Assembly (NCBI GenBank): GCA_022844105.1
Contig: JALHMJ010000005.1
Coordinates: 121,851 to 185,850, forward strand
Length of the DNA stretch: 64,000 nucleotides
Direction of reading: 5' to 3'
Source: Hyphomicrobium sp.
Lineage (GTDB): Bacteria > Pseudomonadota > Alphaproteobacteria > Rhizobiales > Hyphomicrobiaceae
The notes under the pieces were generated by a model. It searched no databases, had not been told where the DNA came from, and saw nothing but the letters and a program-made list of their open reading frames with translations. Position numbers and translations under genes: made by a program. Positions 1-7,048 of this stretch are shown here, one piece after another; within the stretch, counting starts at the first letter, position 1, and every line of letters starts with the position of its first letter.

Positions 1-383
1 GCGGCCTCTTCCAGACTGTGGCGGAATGCTGCCAGCGTCTCACCGGCGACCTGCTGGTTGAGTCGCGTCAGTTCGGCCGCTTCCACGCGCGCCTCGCGCT
101 GAGCGACGTCGACGACATCGCGGCAGACCGTCACGACCTCGTTGACATTGCGGCACGCCATCATCCTTCGCGTCGCCGCAATCTCCTGCTCGACGCAGCG
201 AACCATCAGATTGAGCCACGCTTGATTGATGCGAAACGCCTGATCAATGAGCCGTCCATTGATCTCGGTCATCATTGAGAAGACCGGCCTCTGCATGGCC
301 ATCCAAGATTCCAACGTCGCCTTGGCCCGCGCTTCGAGGGCTTGATAATCCATATCGGGCTGAGTCGACTTGTGTGTCTGCAT
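1..383 (-). CDS. Phasin-like protein, 3' end cut off by the window edge
   Basis: This gene is absent from the ORF track because it runs off the left edge. Reading the minus strand from the ATG at 383 gives 127 codons without a stop, beginning MQTHKSTQPDMDYQALEARA. The ATG is preceded by GGGAGAA at good spacing. The chain is almost entirely predicted amphipathic helix with no signal peptide or long hydrophobic stretch. It resembles proteins of the phasin family, which coat polyhydroxyalkanoate granules in the cytoplasm. That fits the second phasin-like gene at 11288 and an organism that handles crotonyl/hydroxybutyryl-CoA. The family call is by character of the sequence only; any other helical cytoplasmic protein remains possible. 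The C-terminus lies outside the window. Confidence 0.6.
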   Translation of the reverse strand, partial: MQTHKSTQPDMDYQALEARAKATLESWMAMQRPVFSMMTEINGRLIDQAFRINQAWLNLMVRCVEQEIAATRRMMACRNVNEVVTVCRDVVDVAQREARVEAAELTRLNQQVAGETLAAFRHSLEEA

Positions 384-611
384 GGTCGTTCTCCCAGTGG
401 AAGGTGAGAAACGCGACGCGGCCTTCGGATTGGGTGCAAAGCACGCATTGAGACACGCGCGGCCTGCTGCTGAACTACGAAGTCATTATAGTCCTCCCCA
501 GACTATCCGACCCGTGGCGGTTCAAGTTATCCCGTGACAATTGCGTGATTGAACGCTGAATTTCATATATTCCGTCTTGCCAAGCTTTCGCCCGTTGCCA
601 GGAAAAAATCT

Positions 612-1214
612 TCAGACGACGGGATGACGTTGGCGAACGATCTCTCGCACGCGCTCCAGTGCGGCATGGTCATCGATGTCGATCAGCTCGGCATCGTCGC
701 GAACCAACACGGTCACAGCGTTGGATATCAGCGCCTTTCCGCCGCGTTCTCCCTCAAGCGCCGCAAGCTTTGCAAAGGCGTCGCGCGGCCACAGCACAGG
801 GTTGCGCTGGTTTCCCGCGCGATCGACGGCATGAACGATGCGGCGTCCGTCGTGCGCGGCAAACGCATCCACCACCTCAAACAAGGTGCGGGTCGTCACG
901 AGCGGCATGTCTCCTGGCAAGATGAGTGCGCCGTCGCGGTCAGCCGCTAGCTCCCGCACCCCCGCCGCGATGGAAAACCCCAGACCATCCTGATCTCCAG
1001 CGCACCTGACCACGCGCACCGCACTTGCACTTAGGACCTGAGCTATGGCCGCGTGATCGGGACCCGTCACGACGATCGTGTCGTCGAAAACGGCCGTGAT
1101 CGATGCCAATGTTCGCACGATCACGGCCTCGCCGCCGACGTCGGCAAGCAACTTGTTTTCCGTCCCAAAACGCCGCGACCGGCCTGCCGCAAGTACGATC
1201 GCCGTCAGCCGCAT
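612..1214 (-). CDS. MobA/MocA-like nucleotidyltransferase
   Basis: A 200-residue protein of the MobA-like NTP transferase family, which includes the CTP:molybdopterin cytidylyltransferase MocA. The N-terminus carries the signature LAAGRSRRFG for nucleotide binding. It is followed by LGFSIAAGV and the metal-binding ILPGDMPLV segment near residue 100, and a late RNPVLWPRDAF motif. The track ORF starts 42 codons earlier, inside arsM. The internal ATG at 1214 is chosen because the family begins right at this Rossmann strand. It lies one base after the arsM stop codon, so the pair is very likely co-transcribed and translationally coupled. MocA normally serves molybdenum hydroxylases; none is visible here, so substrate is uncertain. 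A mogA homologue lies 3 kb away on the other strand. Confidence 0.8.
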   Translation of the reverse strand: MRLTAIVLAAGRSRRFGTENKLLADVGGEAVIVRTLASITAVFDDTIVVTGPDHAAIAQVLSASAVRVVRCAGDQDGLGFSIAAGVRELAADRDGALILPGDMPLVTTRTLFEVVDAFAAHDGRRIVHAVDRAGNQRNPVLWPRDAFAKLAALEGERGGKALISNAVTVLVRDDAELIDIDDHAALERVREIVRQRHPVV

Positions 1215-1215
1215 T

Positions 1216-2268
1216 TCAGCAGCAGGCCCCGCTGGTGCCTTTCGGATCGTCGGTTGCCGTGAAAGGTATCGACGTTCCGCAGCCGGGGAAAATCCCAAAG
1301 TGCGTGTCGAAATTGCCGACGAATGTGAAGTGCGGGGCAAAGCGCGTTTCAGCCAGCATCCGCCATGTGTTGCCGCACACGGGGAAGATGCGTCCCTTCA
1401 CGATGTGATGATGACCGTCGAGGATGAACACGTCGGGTTCGTCTTTTATCGTGCCCTTATAAATCACGGCTTGACCGTAATCCTCACAGGCCGGCTCAAG
1501 TCCATCGAGCTTGAACAGGCGGTAGGTGGCTGAGAAGAACTGCGCCGTGCCGAGTTTCTTGCGGATCGCGTCATTGTTCACAGCGACCGACCGGCTCGTG
1601 ACCAACCGCGGATCGTGAAATCCCGCGCGCTTGGCAAGCGACAGGAAATCGTTCCAATACAGCGCGCCGCCGAGGCACTCGCCGTAAATCTCTGGGTCTT
1701 TGACCAGATCGAAGCTCAATCGCCGATCCGCGTAGACATCCGAAAAGAACAATTCGCCGCCGGGCTTCAGCAAGTCGAAAGCGCCCTTGAGCACGGCCGG
1801 CTTGTCGATTGACAGATTGATCACGCAATTGGAAATGATAACATCGAATGAGCCCGGCTCAAGCCCGAGATCGCTGAGCCTCTCGATGTAACCTTGCAGG
1901 AAGCGTGTGTTTGGTTGCGCATATCCGAACTTCTGCGCGTGCCAATCCACGTGCGCCCGCGCCACGTCGAGTTGCTCTTCTGTCATGTCGACGCCGACGA
2001 CCTCGCCGGTCTCGCCAACAAGCTGCGCCAGCATGTAGGCATCCCGTCCCGATCCCGCTCCCAGATCGAGTATGCGCCGGCCCTTTAAATCGGACGGATG
2101 GACAAGTCCGCAGCCGTAGTATTTGGCCGCAACGTCCGGATGGACGTTCGCGGCAAGCGCCCTCAAATGCGCTGGCATCGCGTCCGCCGTGCAGCACGCC
2201 GACGTTTTCAAATCTTCGGATGATTTCAAAACCTTGCCGTAATAAAGTTTGACGCTGTCGTGATCCAT
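1216..2268 (-). CDS. arsM: Arsenite S-adenosylmethionine methyltransferase ArsM
   Basis: A 350-residue SAM-dependent methyltransferase that methylates trivalent arsenic to volatile or excretable methylarsenicals in the cytoplasm. Visible features are the SAM motif ILDLGAGSGRDAYMLAQ near residue 66 and the arsenic-binding cysteines: a CC pair near residue 25, one Cys in IISNCVINL and one in GECLGGALYWNDF. The length and the C-terminal region with CGNTW and a terminal CC are typical of the long ArsM subfamily. A GGAGGA ribosome-binding site precedes the ATG. It is the first gene of a two-gene operon with the MobA-like protein. No arsR regulator or arsB/acr3 pump is in the window, so it is an isolated ArsM. 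Assignment is firm. Confidence 0.93.
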   Translation of the reverse strand: MDHDSVKLYYGKVLKSSEDLKTSACCTADAMPAHLRALAANVHPDVAAKYYGCGLVHPSDLKGRRILDLGAGSGRDAYMLAQLVGETGEVVGVDMTEEQLDVARAHVDWHAQKFGYAQPNTRFLQGYIERLSDLGLEPGSFDVIISNCVINLSIDKPAVLKGAFDLLKPGGELFFSDVYADRRLSFDLVKDPEIYGECLGGALYWNDFLSLAKRAGFHDPRLVTSRSVAVNNDAIRKKLGTAQFFSATYRLFKLDGLEPACEDYGQAVIYKGTIKDEPDVFILDGHHHIVKGRIFPVCGNTWRMLAETRFAPHFTFVGNFDTHFGIFPGCGTSIPFTATDDPKGTSGACC

Positions 2269-2370
2269 TCTGTCCTCCGCGGTCGTCCCCTAGGGACGCT
2301 ACGATTACCACGATGATCCAGTTTCATCGCGGGTTGAAGCTCACGCAAGCCATTCCACGAAAGCGTCCGG

Positions 2371-2874
2371 CTATGACCACTGCCGGACCGGCAGCGCCCG
2401 CCATTCGGCCCACGGCATATCACGTCCCGGATATGCAACGGTAGCGAACGGCCAATCCTCAGCAAGCCACGAGCGAACGAGCCGCCCCAAGTCCGCATCG
2501 CGCGCCTCATCATCGGGCCCGCTGCGCGCCCAATAATAAACGGCGGCTTCGAAGCCGCGCCGATCGCTCGGAAAAATATAAACGCAGCCAAGGCAACGGC
2601 TCTCGTCAGCAGCCATCACCGTGTAGGCGAACGAGTGCCGGATCGTAAACTCGCGCTGGTGCCAAGCCAGATCGATCAGGTCCTCACCCTTCGTAAGCCC
2701 CGCAGGCCAGGAACTGTCGGGATCAAGCAATCCGCGCAGTCGCCGGGCACTCGCAATAACCGCTTCGAAGTCTTTTTCCAGGTCATCAATCGACAGCATT
2801 CTCAAATAATATCCCGGCCCATCGAGCCGCGGGGGAACAACAAAATCGGGGGATACGAGCATTCGTCCGTACAT
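2371..2874 (-). CDS. GNAT-family N-acetyltransferase-like protein
   Basis: A 167-residue protein that reads as a GNAT acetyltransferase fold. The early segment YYLRMLSIDDLEKDFEAVIA matches the first strand and helix of the fold. The central strands are AYTVMAADESRCLGCVYIFP, and the end includes WFATV-type and PGRDMPWAEWRALP segments. The usual acetyl-CoA pyrophosphate loop (Q/RxxGxG/A) is not clear, so catalytic activity is uncertain. It lies 100 bases upstream of the arsM start on the same strand and could be in the same transcript or have its own promoter. Substrate unknown. Confidence 0.6.
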   Translation of the reverse strand: MYGRMLVSPDFVVPPRLDGPGYYLRMLSIDDLEKDFEAVIASARRLRGLLDPDSSWPAGLTKGEDLIDLAWHQREFTIRHSFAYTVMAADESRCLGCVYIFPSDRRGFEAAVYYWARSGPDDEARDADLGRLVRSWLAEDWPFATVAYPGRDMPWAEWRALPVRQWS

Positions 2875-2986
2875 GCGGATCTTTCAAGCGCAAGCCTAAC
2901 CAGCGCCAATCATCGCGCTGAGGTCGGGCGCCCGCAATGCGCCATCGGGCAGCGCCGCGCCCGCCTCACGCCGCGACGACCCCCGA

Positions 2987-3247
2987 TCACCCCTGCGCGG
3001 ACGCCTTCGCGATGATCTCGGAAATCTCGTCCAGCACCTGAAGCCGTTTCTTACGCTCGTTTTCCATCGTTTCGTCCGAAACCGGCTCAATGTTCGTCTC
3101 CATCCGGTGGATTTCGCGATTGAGTTCATGGTAGCGGTCGGCAAGCTTGGCAAAATGTGAATCTGATAATTTTAGCCCATGAATAATGGCCTTTGCGCCC
3201 GGAAACATTTCATCAAGTTCATTCGGCGTGTTGCGGTTGTCGAGCAT
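2987..3247 (-). CDS. YdcH-family (DUF465) small coiled-coil protein
   Basis: An 86-residue, highly charged helical protein. The pattern LSDSHFAKLADRYHELNREIHRME followed by a second helix ERKKRLQVLDEISEII is the typical two-helix hairpin of the YdcH/DUF465 family, which is abundant in proteobacteria and has no settled function. The track ORF begins 62 codons upstream in another gene's region. The ATG at 3247 is chosen because an AAAGG ribosome-binding site precedes it by about eight bases and because the family starts here. It lies 28 bases downstream of the secreted-protein gene on the same strand and may be co-transcribed with it. Confidence 0.8.
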   Translation of the reverse strand: MLDNRNTPNELDEMFPGAKAIIHGLKLSDSHFAKLADRYHELNREIHRMETNIEPVSDETMENERKKRLQVLDEISEIIAKASAQG

Positions 3248-3275
3248 GTCGTCAGCCTTTCGGTAAGAGTTGGCA

Positions 3276-3548
3276 TTATTGGCAGGTCTGCTCCAGCCGC
3301 CAGCCGACAACGCGACAGCGTTCGCGTCCACGCTTATCGCCCGAACAGACCCGCTTCGGGTAGCGCTTATAAGAGCAGTAATAGTCGGGAAATAAGAACC
3401 CCTCGTAACCGCGCGCCGGGCCGCGCGTGTCATAGTTCTCCTGATAATAAGGCTTCACGTAGCGACGCTGCGCCTCGGCAGGAACCGAGGTGAACAGGCC
3501 AAACCCCGCAACGCCCGCCGCGAATACGAGTGCAATGCTGCGAGTCAT
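3276..3548 (-). CDS. Small secreted basic protein of unknown function
   Basis: A 90-residue protein with a clear N-terminal signal peptide (MTRSIALVFAAGVAGFGLFTSVPAEAQ, cleavage likely after AEA). The mature part is short, tyrosine- and arginine-rich, and has four cysteines (YYCSYKRYPKRVCSG, RERCRVVGWRLEQTCQ) that could form two disulfides in the periplasm. The start is set by a perfect AGGAGG site seven bases before the ATG; the longer track ORF is a read-through of mogA antisense sequence. I do not recognise a family. It is similar in type, not in sequence, to the small secreted proteins at 15784 and 23876. Confidence 0.75.
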   Translation of the reverse strand: MTRSIALVFAAGVAGFGLFTSVPAEAQRRYVKPYYQENYDTRGPARGYEGFLFPDYYCSYKRYPKRVCSGDKRGRERCRVVGWRLEQTCQ

Positions 3549-3713
3549 CGCAACCTCCTGTTCTGCGGCCCCGATGGCGTACCCTTGCCACGGTCCCCAT
3601 CCGCTAGACTTGAGCTGCCTCAAGGACCGGATCAAAGATAACGCCGGTGCAGGCAGCTGGTTCGCGGGCCGTGATCGTGTATAGGGGCGCAAGACCCGTT
3701 TCTGGAGCCGCTC

Positions 3714-4244
3714 ATGATTGCGCGCATCGGCATTGTTACCGTCTCGGACCGCGCCAGCAAAGGCGAGTATGAGGATAAAGGCGGCCCCGCGATCCGCGAT
3801 GTGCTGGCCGAATTGCTCACCTCGCCGTGGGAGCCGGTCGCCCGCGTCATTCCCGACGACCTTGCCGGGATCGAAGCGACATTGCGCGATCTCGCCGACA
3901 CCGAAGGCTGTTGCCTGATCTTGACCACGGGCGGCACCGGTCCCGCCGTTCGCGACGTGACGCCCGAAGCAACGCAAGCCGTGTGTCAAAAAATGATGCC
4001 TGGTTTCGGCGAACTGATGCGGGCGGAAAGCCTAAAGCAGGTTCCAACGGCGATCCTCTCGCGCCAGACAGCCGGCATTCGCGGATCGAGCCTCATTGTC
4101 AATCTGCCTGGCAAACCGGCATCAATCCGGCTGTGCATGTTGGCAGTATTTCCCGCCATCCCCTACTGTATCGACCTCATCGGCGGCCCCCGACTTGAAA
4201 CCAACCCCGCCCTCAGCCGAGCCTTCCGCCCCGGCGGCGCATAA
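3714..4244 (+). CDS. mogA: Molybdopterin adenylyltransferase MogA (MoaB/MogA family)
   Basis: A 176-residue protein of the MoaB/MogA family that activates molybdopterin with ATP to give adenylyl-molybdopterin before molybdenum insertion. Conserved signatures are IGIVTVSDRASKGEYEDKGG at the N-terminus, the LTTGGTGPAVRDVTPEAT nucleotide/pterin-binding loop near residue 70, and NLPGKPASI late in the chain. A GGAG site lies six bases before the ATG. It stands alone, convergent with usg, and 2.5 kb from a MobA-like enzyme that may act in the same cofactor pathway. Confidence 0.9.
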   Translation: MIARIGIVTVSDRASKGEYEDKGGPAIRDVLAELLTSPWEPVARVIPDDLAGIEATLRDLADTEGCCLILTTGGTGPAVRDVTPEATQAVCQKMMPGFGELMRAESLKQVPTAILSRQTAGIRGSSLIVNLPGKPASIRLCMLAVFPAIPYCIDLIGGPRLETNPALSRAFRPGGA

Positions 4245-4246
4245 CT

Positions 4247-4286
4247 TCGCTTCCGGCCGGCTGCACGATCGTGCAGTCGGAAGCGA
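4247..4286. terminator. Strong hairpin between convergent mogA and usg
   Basis: Directly after the mogA stop, TCGCTTCCG pairs with CGGAAGCGA, and inside it lies the 16-base perfect palindrome CTGCACGATCGTGCAG. It sits between two convergent genes, which is where a shared terminator is expected. There is no T-run on either side, so it would have to be a non-canonical terminator or another structured element. Confidence 0.4.
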
Positions 4287-4297
4287 CAAACAATACT

Positions 4298-4567
4298 TCA
4301 GTTTAACCGGAACTCGCCGTCGATGACCTTGAGTTCGGCCGGTCCAATCAACGCCTTGTGGCACACCGTGACGCGGAACAAGAGCCCATCGAGCTTCGCC
4401 TGCCAGAATATCAAAAAGCGGTTCAACTCAGGAAAGGCCGGCGCCTTATCGTACTCCTGCCAGACGTATTGCTGCAGGATCGCGGGATGGTCGGGAAGAC
4501 GATAGAGGATGTCGGCCGTCGTCAATCCGAGACCCTCGATTTGGCGCTGAAAGTCTGTTGTGATCAT
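4298..4567 (-). CDS. usg: Usg family protein
   Basis: An 89-residue protein matching the alphaproteobacterial Usg family, first noted beside the Caulobacter trpFBA genes. The recognisable run is LTTADILYRLPDHPAILQQY with the later FPELNRFLIFWQAKLDGLL. There is no signal peptide and it is presumably cytoplasmic; its molecular role is not established. Here it is not next to trp genes: it is convergent with mogA. A GAAGGAAC ribosome-binding site precedes the ATG. Confidence 0.88.
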   Translation of the reverse strand: MITTDFQRQIEGLGLTTADILYRLPDHPAILQQYVWQEYDKAPAFPELNRFLIFWQAKLDGLLFRVTVCHKALIGPAELKVIDGEFRLN

Positions 4568-4967
4568 GCGTGGCTGTTCCTTCGTGTGGGTTGCCGCCTG
4601 ATCTCAATTCTGTCGTCGACGAGCCGCTCCCGTAAAGTGACTTTTCCGCATAACGCTCGCAAAATCAGAAGCTTATCACTCACCGCAAATTAGTGCTGCC
4701 AGCCCACGCAAAGCCAGAGCCCGCCAACCAATGATGCGATGCAAGCCCGATCCCGAATGGGCGCGTGCGCCACTGTGCATTCAAACGCCAATACTCGCGC
4801 GACATGCGCACGGGCGCGGTGACGTCTTCACGGCAAGCTGCCGGTTGTGGCGCAGAGCGTGTCCACGCGTTGCAGCCAGTTGCCCGTCGTGAGCCGAACA
4901 GCCGTCCGCGACACCGCCCTACCCGATTAACCTTGTAATCAGCGCATCGCATGGCCAAATATGGTCG
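4568..4967. other. 400-base intergenic stretch, nothing identified
   Basis: Lies between the start of usg (minus) and a small plus-strand gene, so it should hold two divergent promoters. The 102-codon minus-strand ORF here (4680-4988) has the arginine/cysteine-rich composition of spurious frames and no ribosome-binding site. I see no convincing RNA gene or repeat. Confidence 0.5.
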
Positions 4968-5216
4968 ATGGACATGTTCGATTATCAAGTCCCGGCTGAG
5001 ATTTATGCCAGCCGAGGTCGTGGGGCCACAAAGCGCCCCATGACATTCTACCGCTTCGACAATGCGGCCGAAGCCATCCGCTTCGTGATGGAGAAATTGC
5101 CGCCGGAGATGCTACTCGGCACCACGATGGAAATCGGCGAAGAGCGGTTCATCGGCAATGACATCAAGCGGTTGTATACGAGTGAGTGTTATCCTCTTGA
5201 TCGCGCCGTATCCTAG
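4968..5216 (+). CDS. Small conserved hypothetical protein
   Basis: An 82-residue protein beginning MDMFDYQVPAEIYASRGRG, with a second possible ATG two codons later. The sequence continues FYRFDNAAEAIRFVMEKLPP and ends with MEIGEERFIGNDIKRLYTSECYPL. It looks like a short cytoplasmic protein of a type common in Hyphomicrobiales, without a known function. It has no signal peptide or membrane segment. Composition and third-position GC fit a real gene, but the ribosome-binding site is weak. Confidence 0.65.
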   Translation: MDMFDYQVPAEIYASRGRGATKRPMTFYRFDNAAEAIRFVMEKLPPEMLLGTTMEIGEERFIGNDIKRLYTSECYPLDRAVS

Positions 5217-5385
5217 CCTCGCCTATGCACCTCAAACGCTCTTTTCCGTCGATACATGGACCTCCCGCATCGGCTACAATGTGCTGCGCACGATCATGAC
5301 TTGCACCATCGGCAGGGGTGGGTCAGACCTCTCGCACTTTGTTTACGCCGCAGCAGGCAGAACGCCTCCTGCATAGGAGAGCACG

Positions 5386-6411
5386 ATGCAGCACCCGGGT
5401 TTTTTTCATCGGGCCGGGCCGTTCACGCTCAAGGAAATTGCCGCCGCCTCGGGCTCCGTTTTGATTGGCGAAGACGCGCGCACCATCGATGATGTGCGCC
5501 CGCTGCACATGGCCTGCGAGCGCGATCTTACCTTCTTTGAAAACCGCAAATATGCAGCCCTTCTCGGCACCACCCGCGCCGGCGCATGCATCCTGTCCGC
5601 CCGCGACGCGTCCAAGGCACCCGGCGGAATTTCGATCCTGACCAGCGATGCGCCGTATCATTCCTTTGCGCGCGTTTTGACACTGTTTTACGCCGATGCC
5701 CTGCGCAGCAAGGCCGCGGCCACAGCCGCCGACAGCAACGGCGCGCTGGTCCACGCAAGTGCTGTAATTTCCGCCGGGGCCACCGTCGAACCCGGAGCCG
5801 TGATCGGCCGTGAAGCGCAGATCGGCGATGGCTCCATCGTCGCCGCCGGCGCCGTCGTAGGCTACCGCGTCGTCGTCGGCCGAAATTGTTACATCGGCCC
5901 CGGCGCCACCGTAACGCACGCGATCCTTGGCGACGGCGTCATCATTCACGCCGGGGTCCGCATCGGGCAGGACGGATTCGGCTTCGCCATGAGCGCCAAA
6001 GGCCACCTGAAGGTTCCCCAGATCGGCCGCGTGGTCATCGGCGATGACGTGGAAATCGGCGCCAATTCCACGATCGATCGCGGCTCGCTCGCCGACACCG
6101 TCATTGGCGAGGGCACAAAGATCGACAACCTCGTGCAGATTGCCCACAACGTCGTCATCGGCAAGCATTGCGTCATCGTTGCGCAAAGCGGTATCGCGGG
6201 ATCAGCCGAAATCGGCGACTTCGTGGTCATGGGCGCGCACTCTGGTGTCATCGGCCATGTAAAGGTCGGCTCGGGCGCCCAGATCGCCGGCAGCGCGCAT
6301 GTGAAGAACGACGTCGAACCCGGAGCGCGAATGGGCGGAACACCCGCCCGTCCATTCAAGGAATGGGCCCGCGAAATTGCCGCCATTCGCCAGCTTGCGA
6401 AGAAATCGTGA
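5386..6411 (+). CDS. lpxD: UDP-3-O-acylglucosamine N-acyltransferase LpxD
   Basis: A 341-residue enzyme of lipid A synthesis. It transfers a 3-hydroxyacyl chain from acyl carrier protein to the 2-amino group of UDP-3-O-acylglucosamine. The N-terminal domain ends near residue 100. The central part is a run of hexapeptide repeats forming a left-handed beta helix (for example [21 protein letters not shown]-like turns and [16 protein letters not shown]). The catalytic His lies in the [10 protein letters not shown] segment. Length is normal for the family. It has a TAGGAGAG-type site before the ATG and is not next to the usual bamA, fabZ or lpxA, so lpxD is separated from the lipid A cluster here. 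Confidence 0.95.
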   Translation: MQHPGFFHRAGPFTLKEIAAASGSVLIGEDARTIDDVRPLHMACERDLTFFENRKYAALLGTTRAGACILSARDASKAPGGISILTSDAPYHSFARVLTLFYADALRSKAAATAADSNGALVHASAVISAGATVEPGAVIGREAQIGDGSIVAAGAVVGYRVVVGRNCYIGPGATVTHAILGDGVIIHAGVRIGQDGFGFAMSAKGHLKVPQIGRVVIGDDVEIGANSTIDRGSLADTVIGEGTKIDNLVQIAHNVVIGKHCVIVAQSGIAGSAEIGDFVVMGAHSGVIGHVKVGSGAQIAGSAHVKNDVEPGARMGGTPARPFKEWAREIAAIRQLAKKS

Positions 6412-6580
6412 CCTGCCGGTTCCTGCCGCAAAAAACAAAATTGCAATTGGACTTGTAAAACGCGCAAACTACCGCTACATAGCCGTTATCGACTTTTGGC
6501 CGGACAACCAGGCCGCAGCTTCCCTCACGCCTAGGCGTTGCCGGAAGCGCGTTCAGACCCAACCAAATCATCGAAAATGA

Positions 6581-6614
6581 GAGCTAGTGGGTGCGTTCGC
6601 GTGCTTGCTAGCTC
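6581..6614 (+). promoter_or_regulatory. Stem-loop in the leader of the cold-shock gene
   Basis: GAGCTAG (6581) pairs with CTAGCTC (6608) around a loop that itself contains GCGTTCGC. It is followed by a short T-rich stretch and then, 38 bases on, by the csp start codon. Cold-shock mRNAs often have structured leaders that control translation; whether this is one is inference. Confidence 0.35.
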
Positions 6615-6651
6615 GTGAGATTCTTTTTGCCTGACTGAAAAAGGAAAGCCC

Positions 6652-6861
6652 ATGACCCCGGGTACTGTTAAGTTCTACAACTATCAAAAAGGCTTCGGCT
6701 TCATCACGCCGGATGCCGGTGGCAAGGACGTCTTCGTGCACGCGACCGCTCTCGAGCGCGCTGGCCTGCAGGGCCTCGCCGAAGGACAGAAGGTTCGCTT
6801 CGATACCGAAGAGGATCGTCGTTCGGGCAAGATCGCGGTCGGCCGGATTGAGGCTGCATAA
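6652..6861 (+). CDS. CspA-family cold-shock protein
   Basis: A 69-residue single cold-shock domain that binds single-stranded nucleic acid and acts as an RNA chaperone. Both RNA-binding motifs are present: KGFGFI (RNP1) and DVFVH (RNP2). The protein starts [18 protein letters not shown] and has full family length. AAAGGAAA lies before the ATG, and the gene ends in a clear terminator 30 bases downstream, so it is monocistronic. Confidence 0.96.
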   Translation: MTPGTVKFYNYQKGFGFITPDAGGKDVFVHATALERAGLQGLAEGQKVRFDTEEDRRSGKIAVGRIEAA

Positions 6862-6892
6862 CAAGCCGCCTCTCCTGCGCACCGCAGTTGGA

Positions 6893-6919
6893 AAGCCGCT
6901 CCGCAAGGGGCGGCTTTTT
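6893..6919 (+). terminator. Rho-independent terminator of the cold-shock gene
   Basis: AAGCCGCTCC pairs with GGGGCGGCTT around the tetraloop GCAA and runs straight into TTTTTC. It lies between the csp stop codon and the channel-fusion gene, which therefore needs its own promoter. Confidence 0.85.
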
Positions 6920-7048
6920 CTTGTGGCGAAGCCTGTGCTTGACAATCGTGCCTCGCGAACGCGCCAAGAAACCGCCATCTCATCGCCACGACTCTTGGGC
7001 TCGGCTCTGTTAGACGTCTTCGACTTGGGGCGGCGGAGAATGGGCGGC

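Noticed and set aside
4680-4988. 102-codon minus-strand ORF in the usg upstream region
   Set aside because: It has no ribosome-binding site, an Arg/Cys/Trp-rich composition and overlaps the start of a better plus-strand gene.
5323-6186. 287-codon minus-strand ORF
   Set aside because: It is fully antisense to lpxD, whose sequence is unmistakable.
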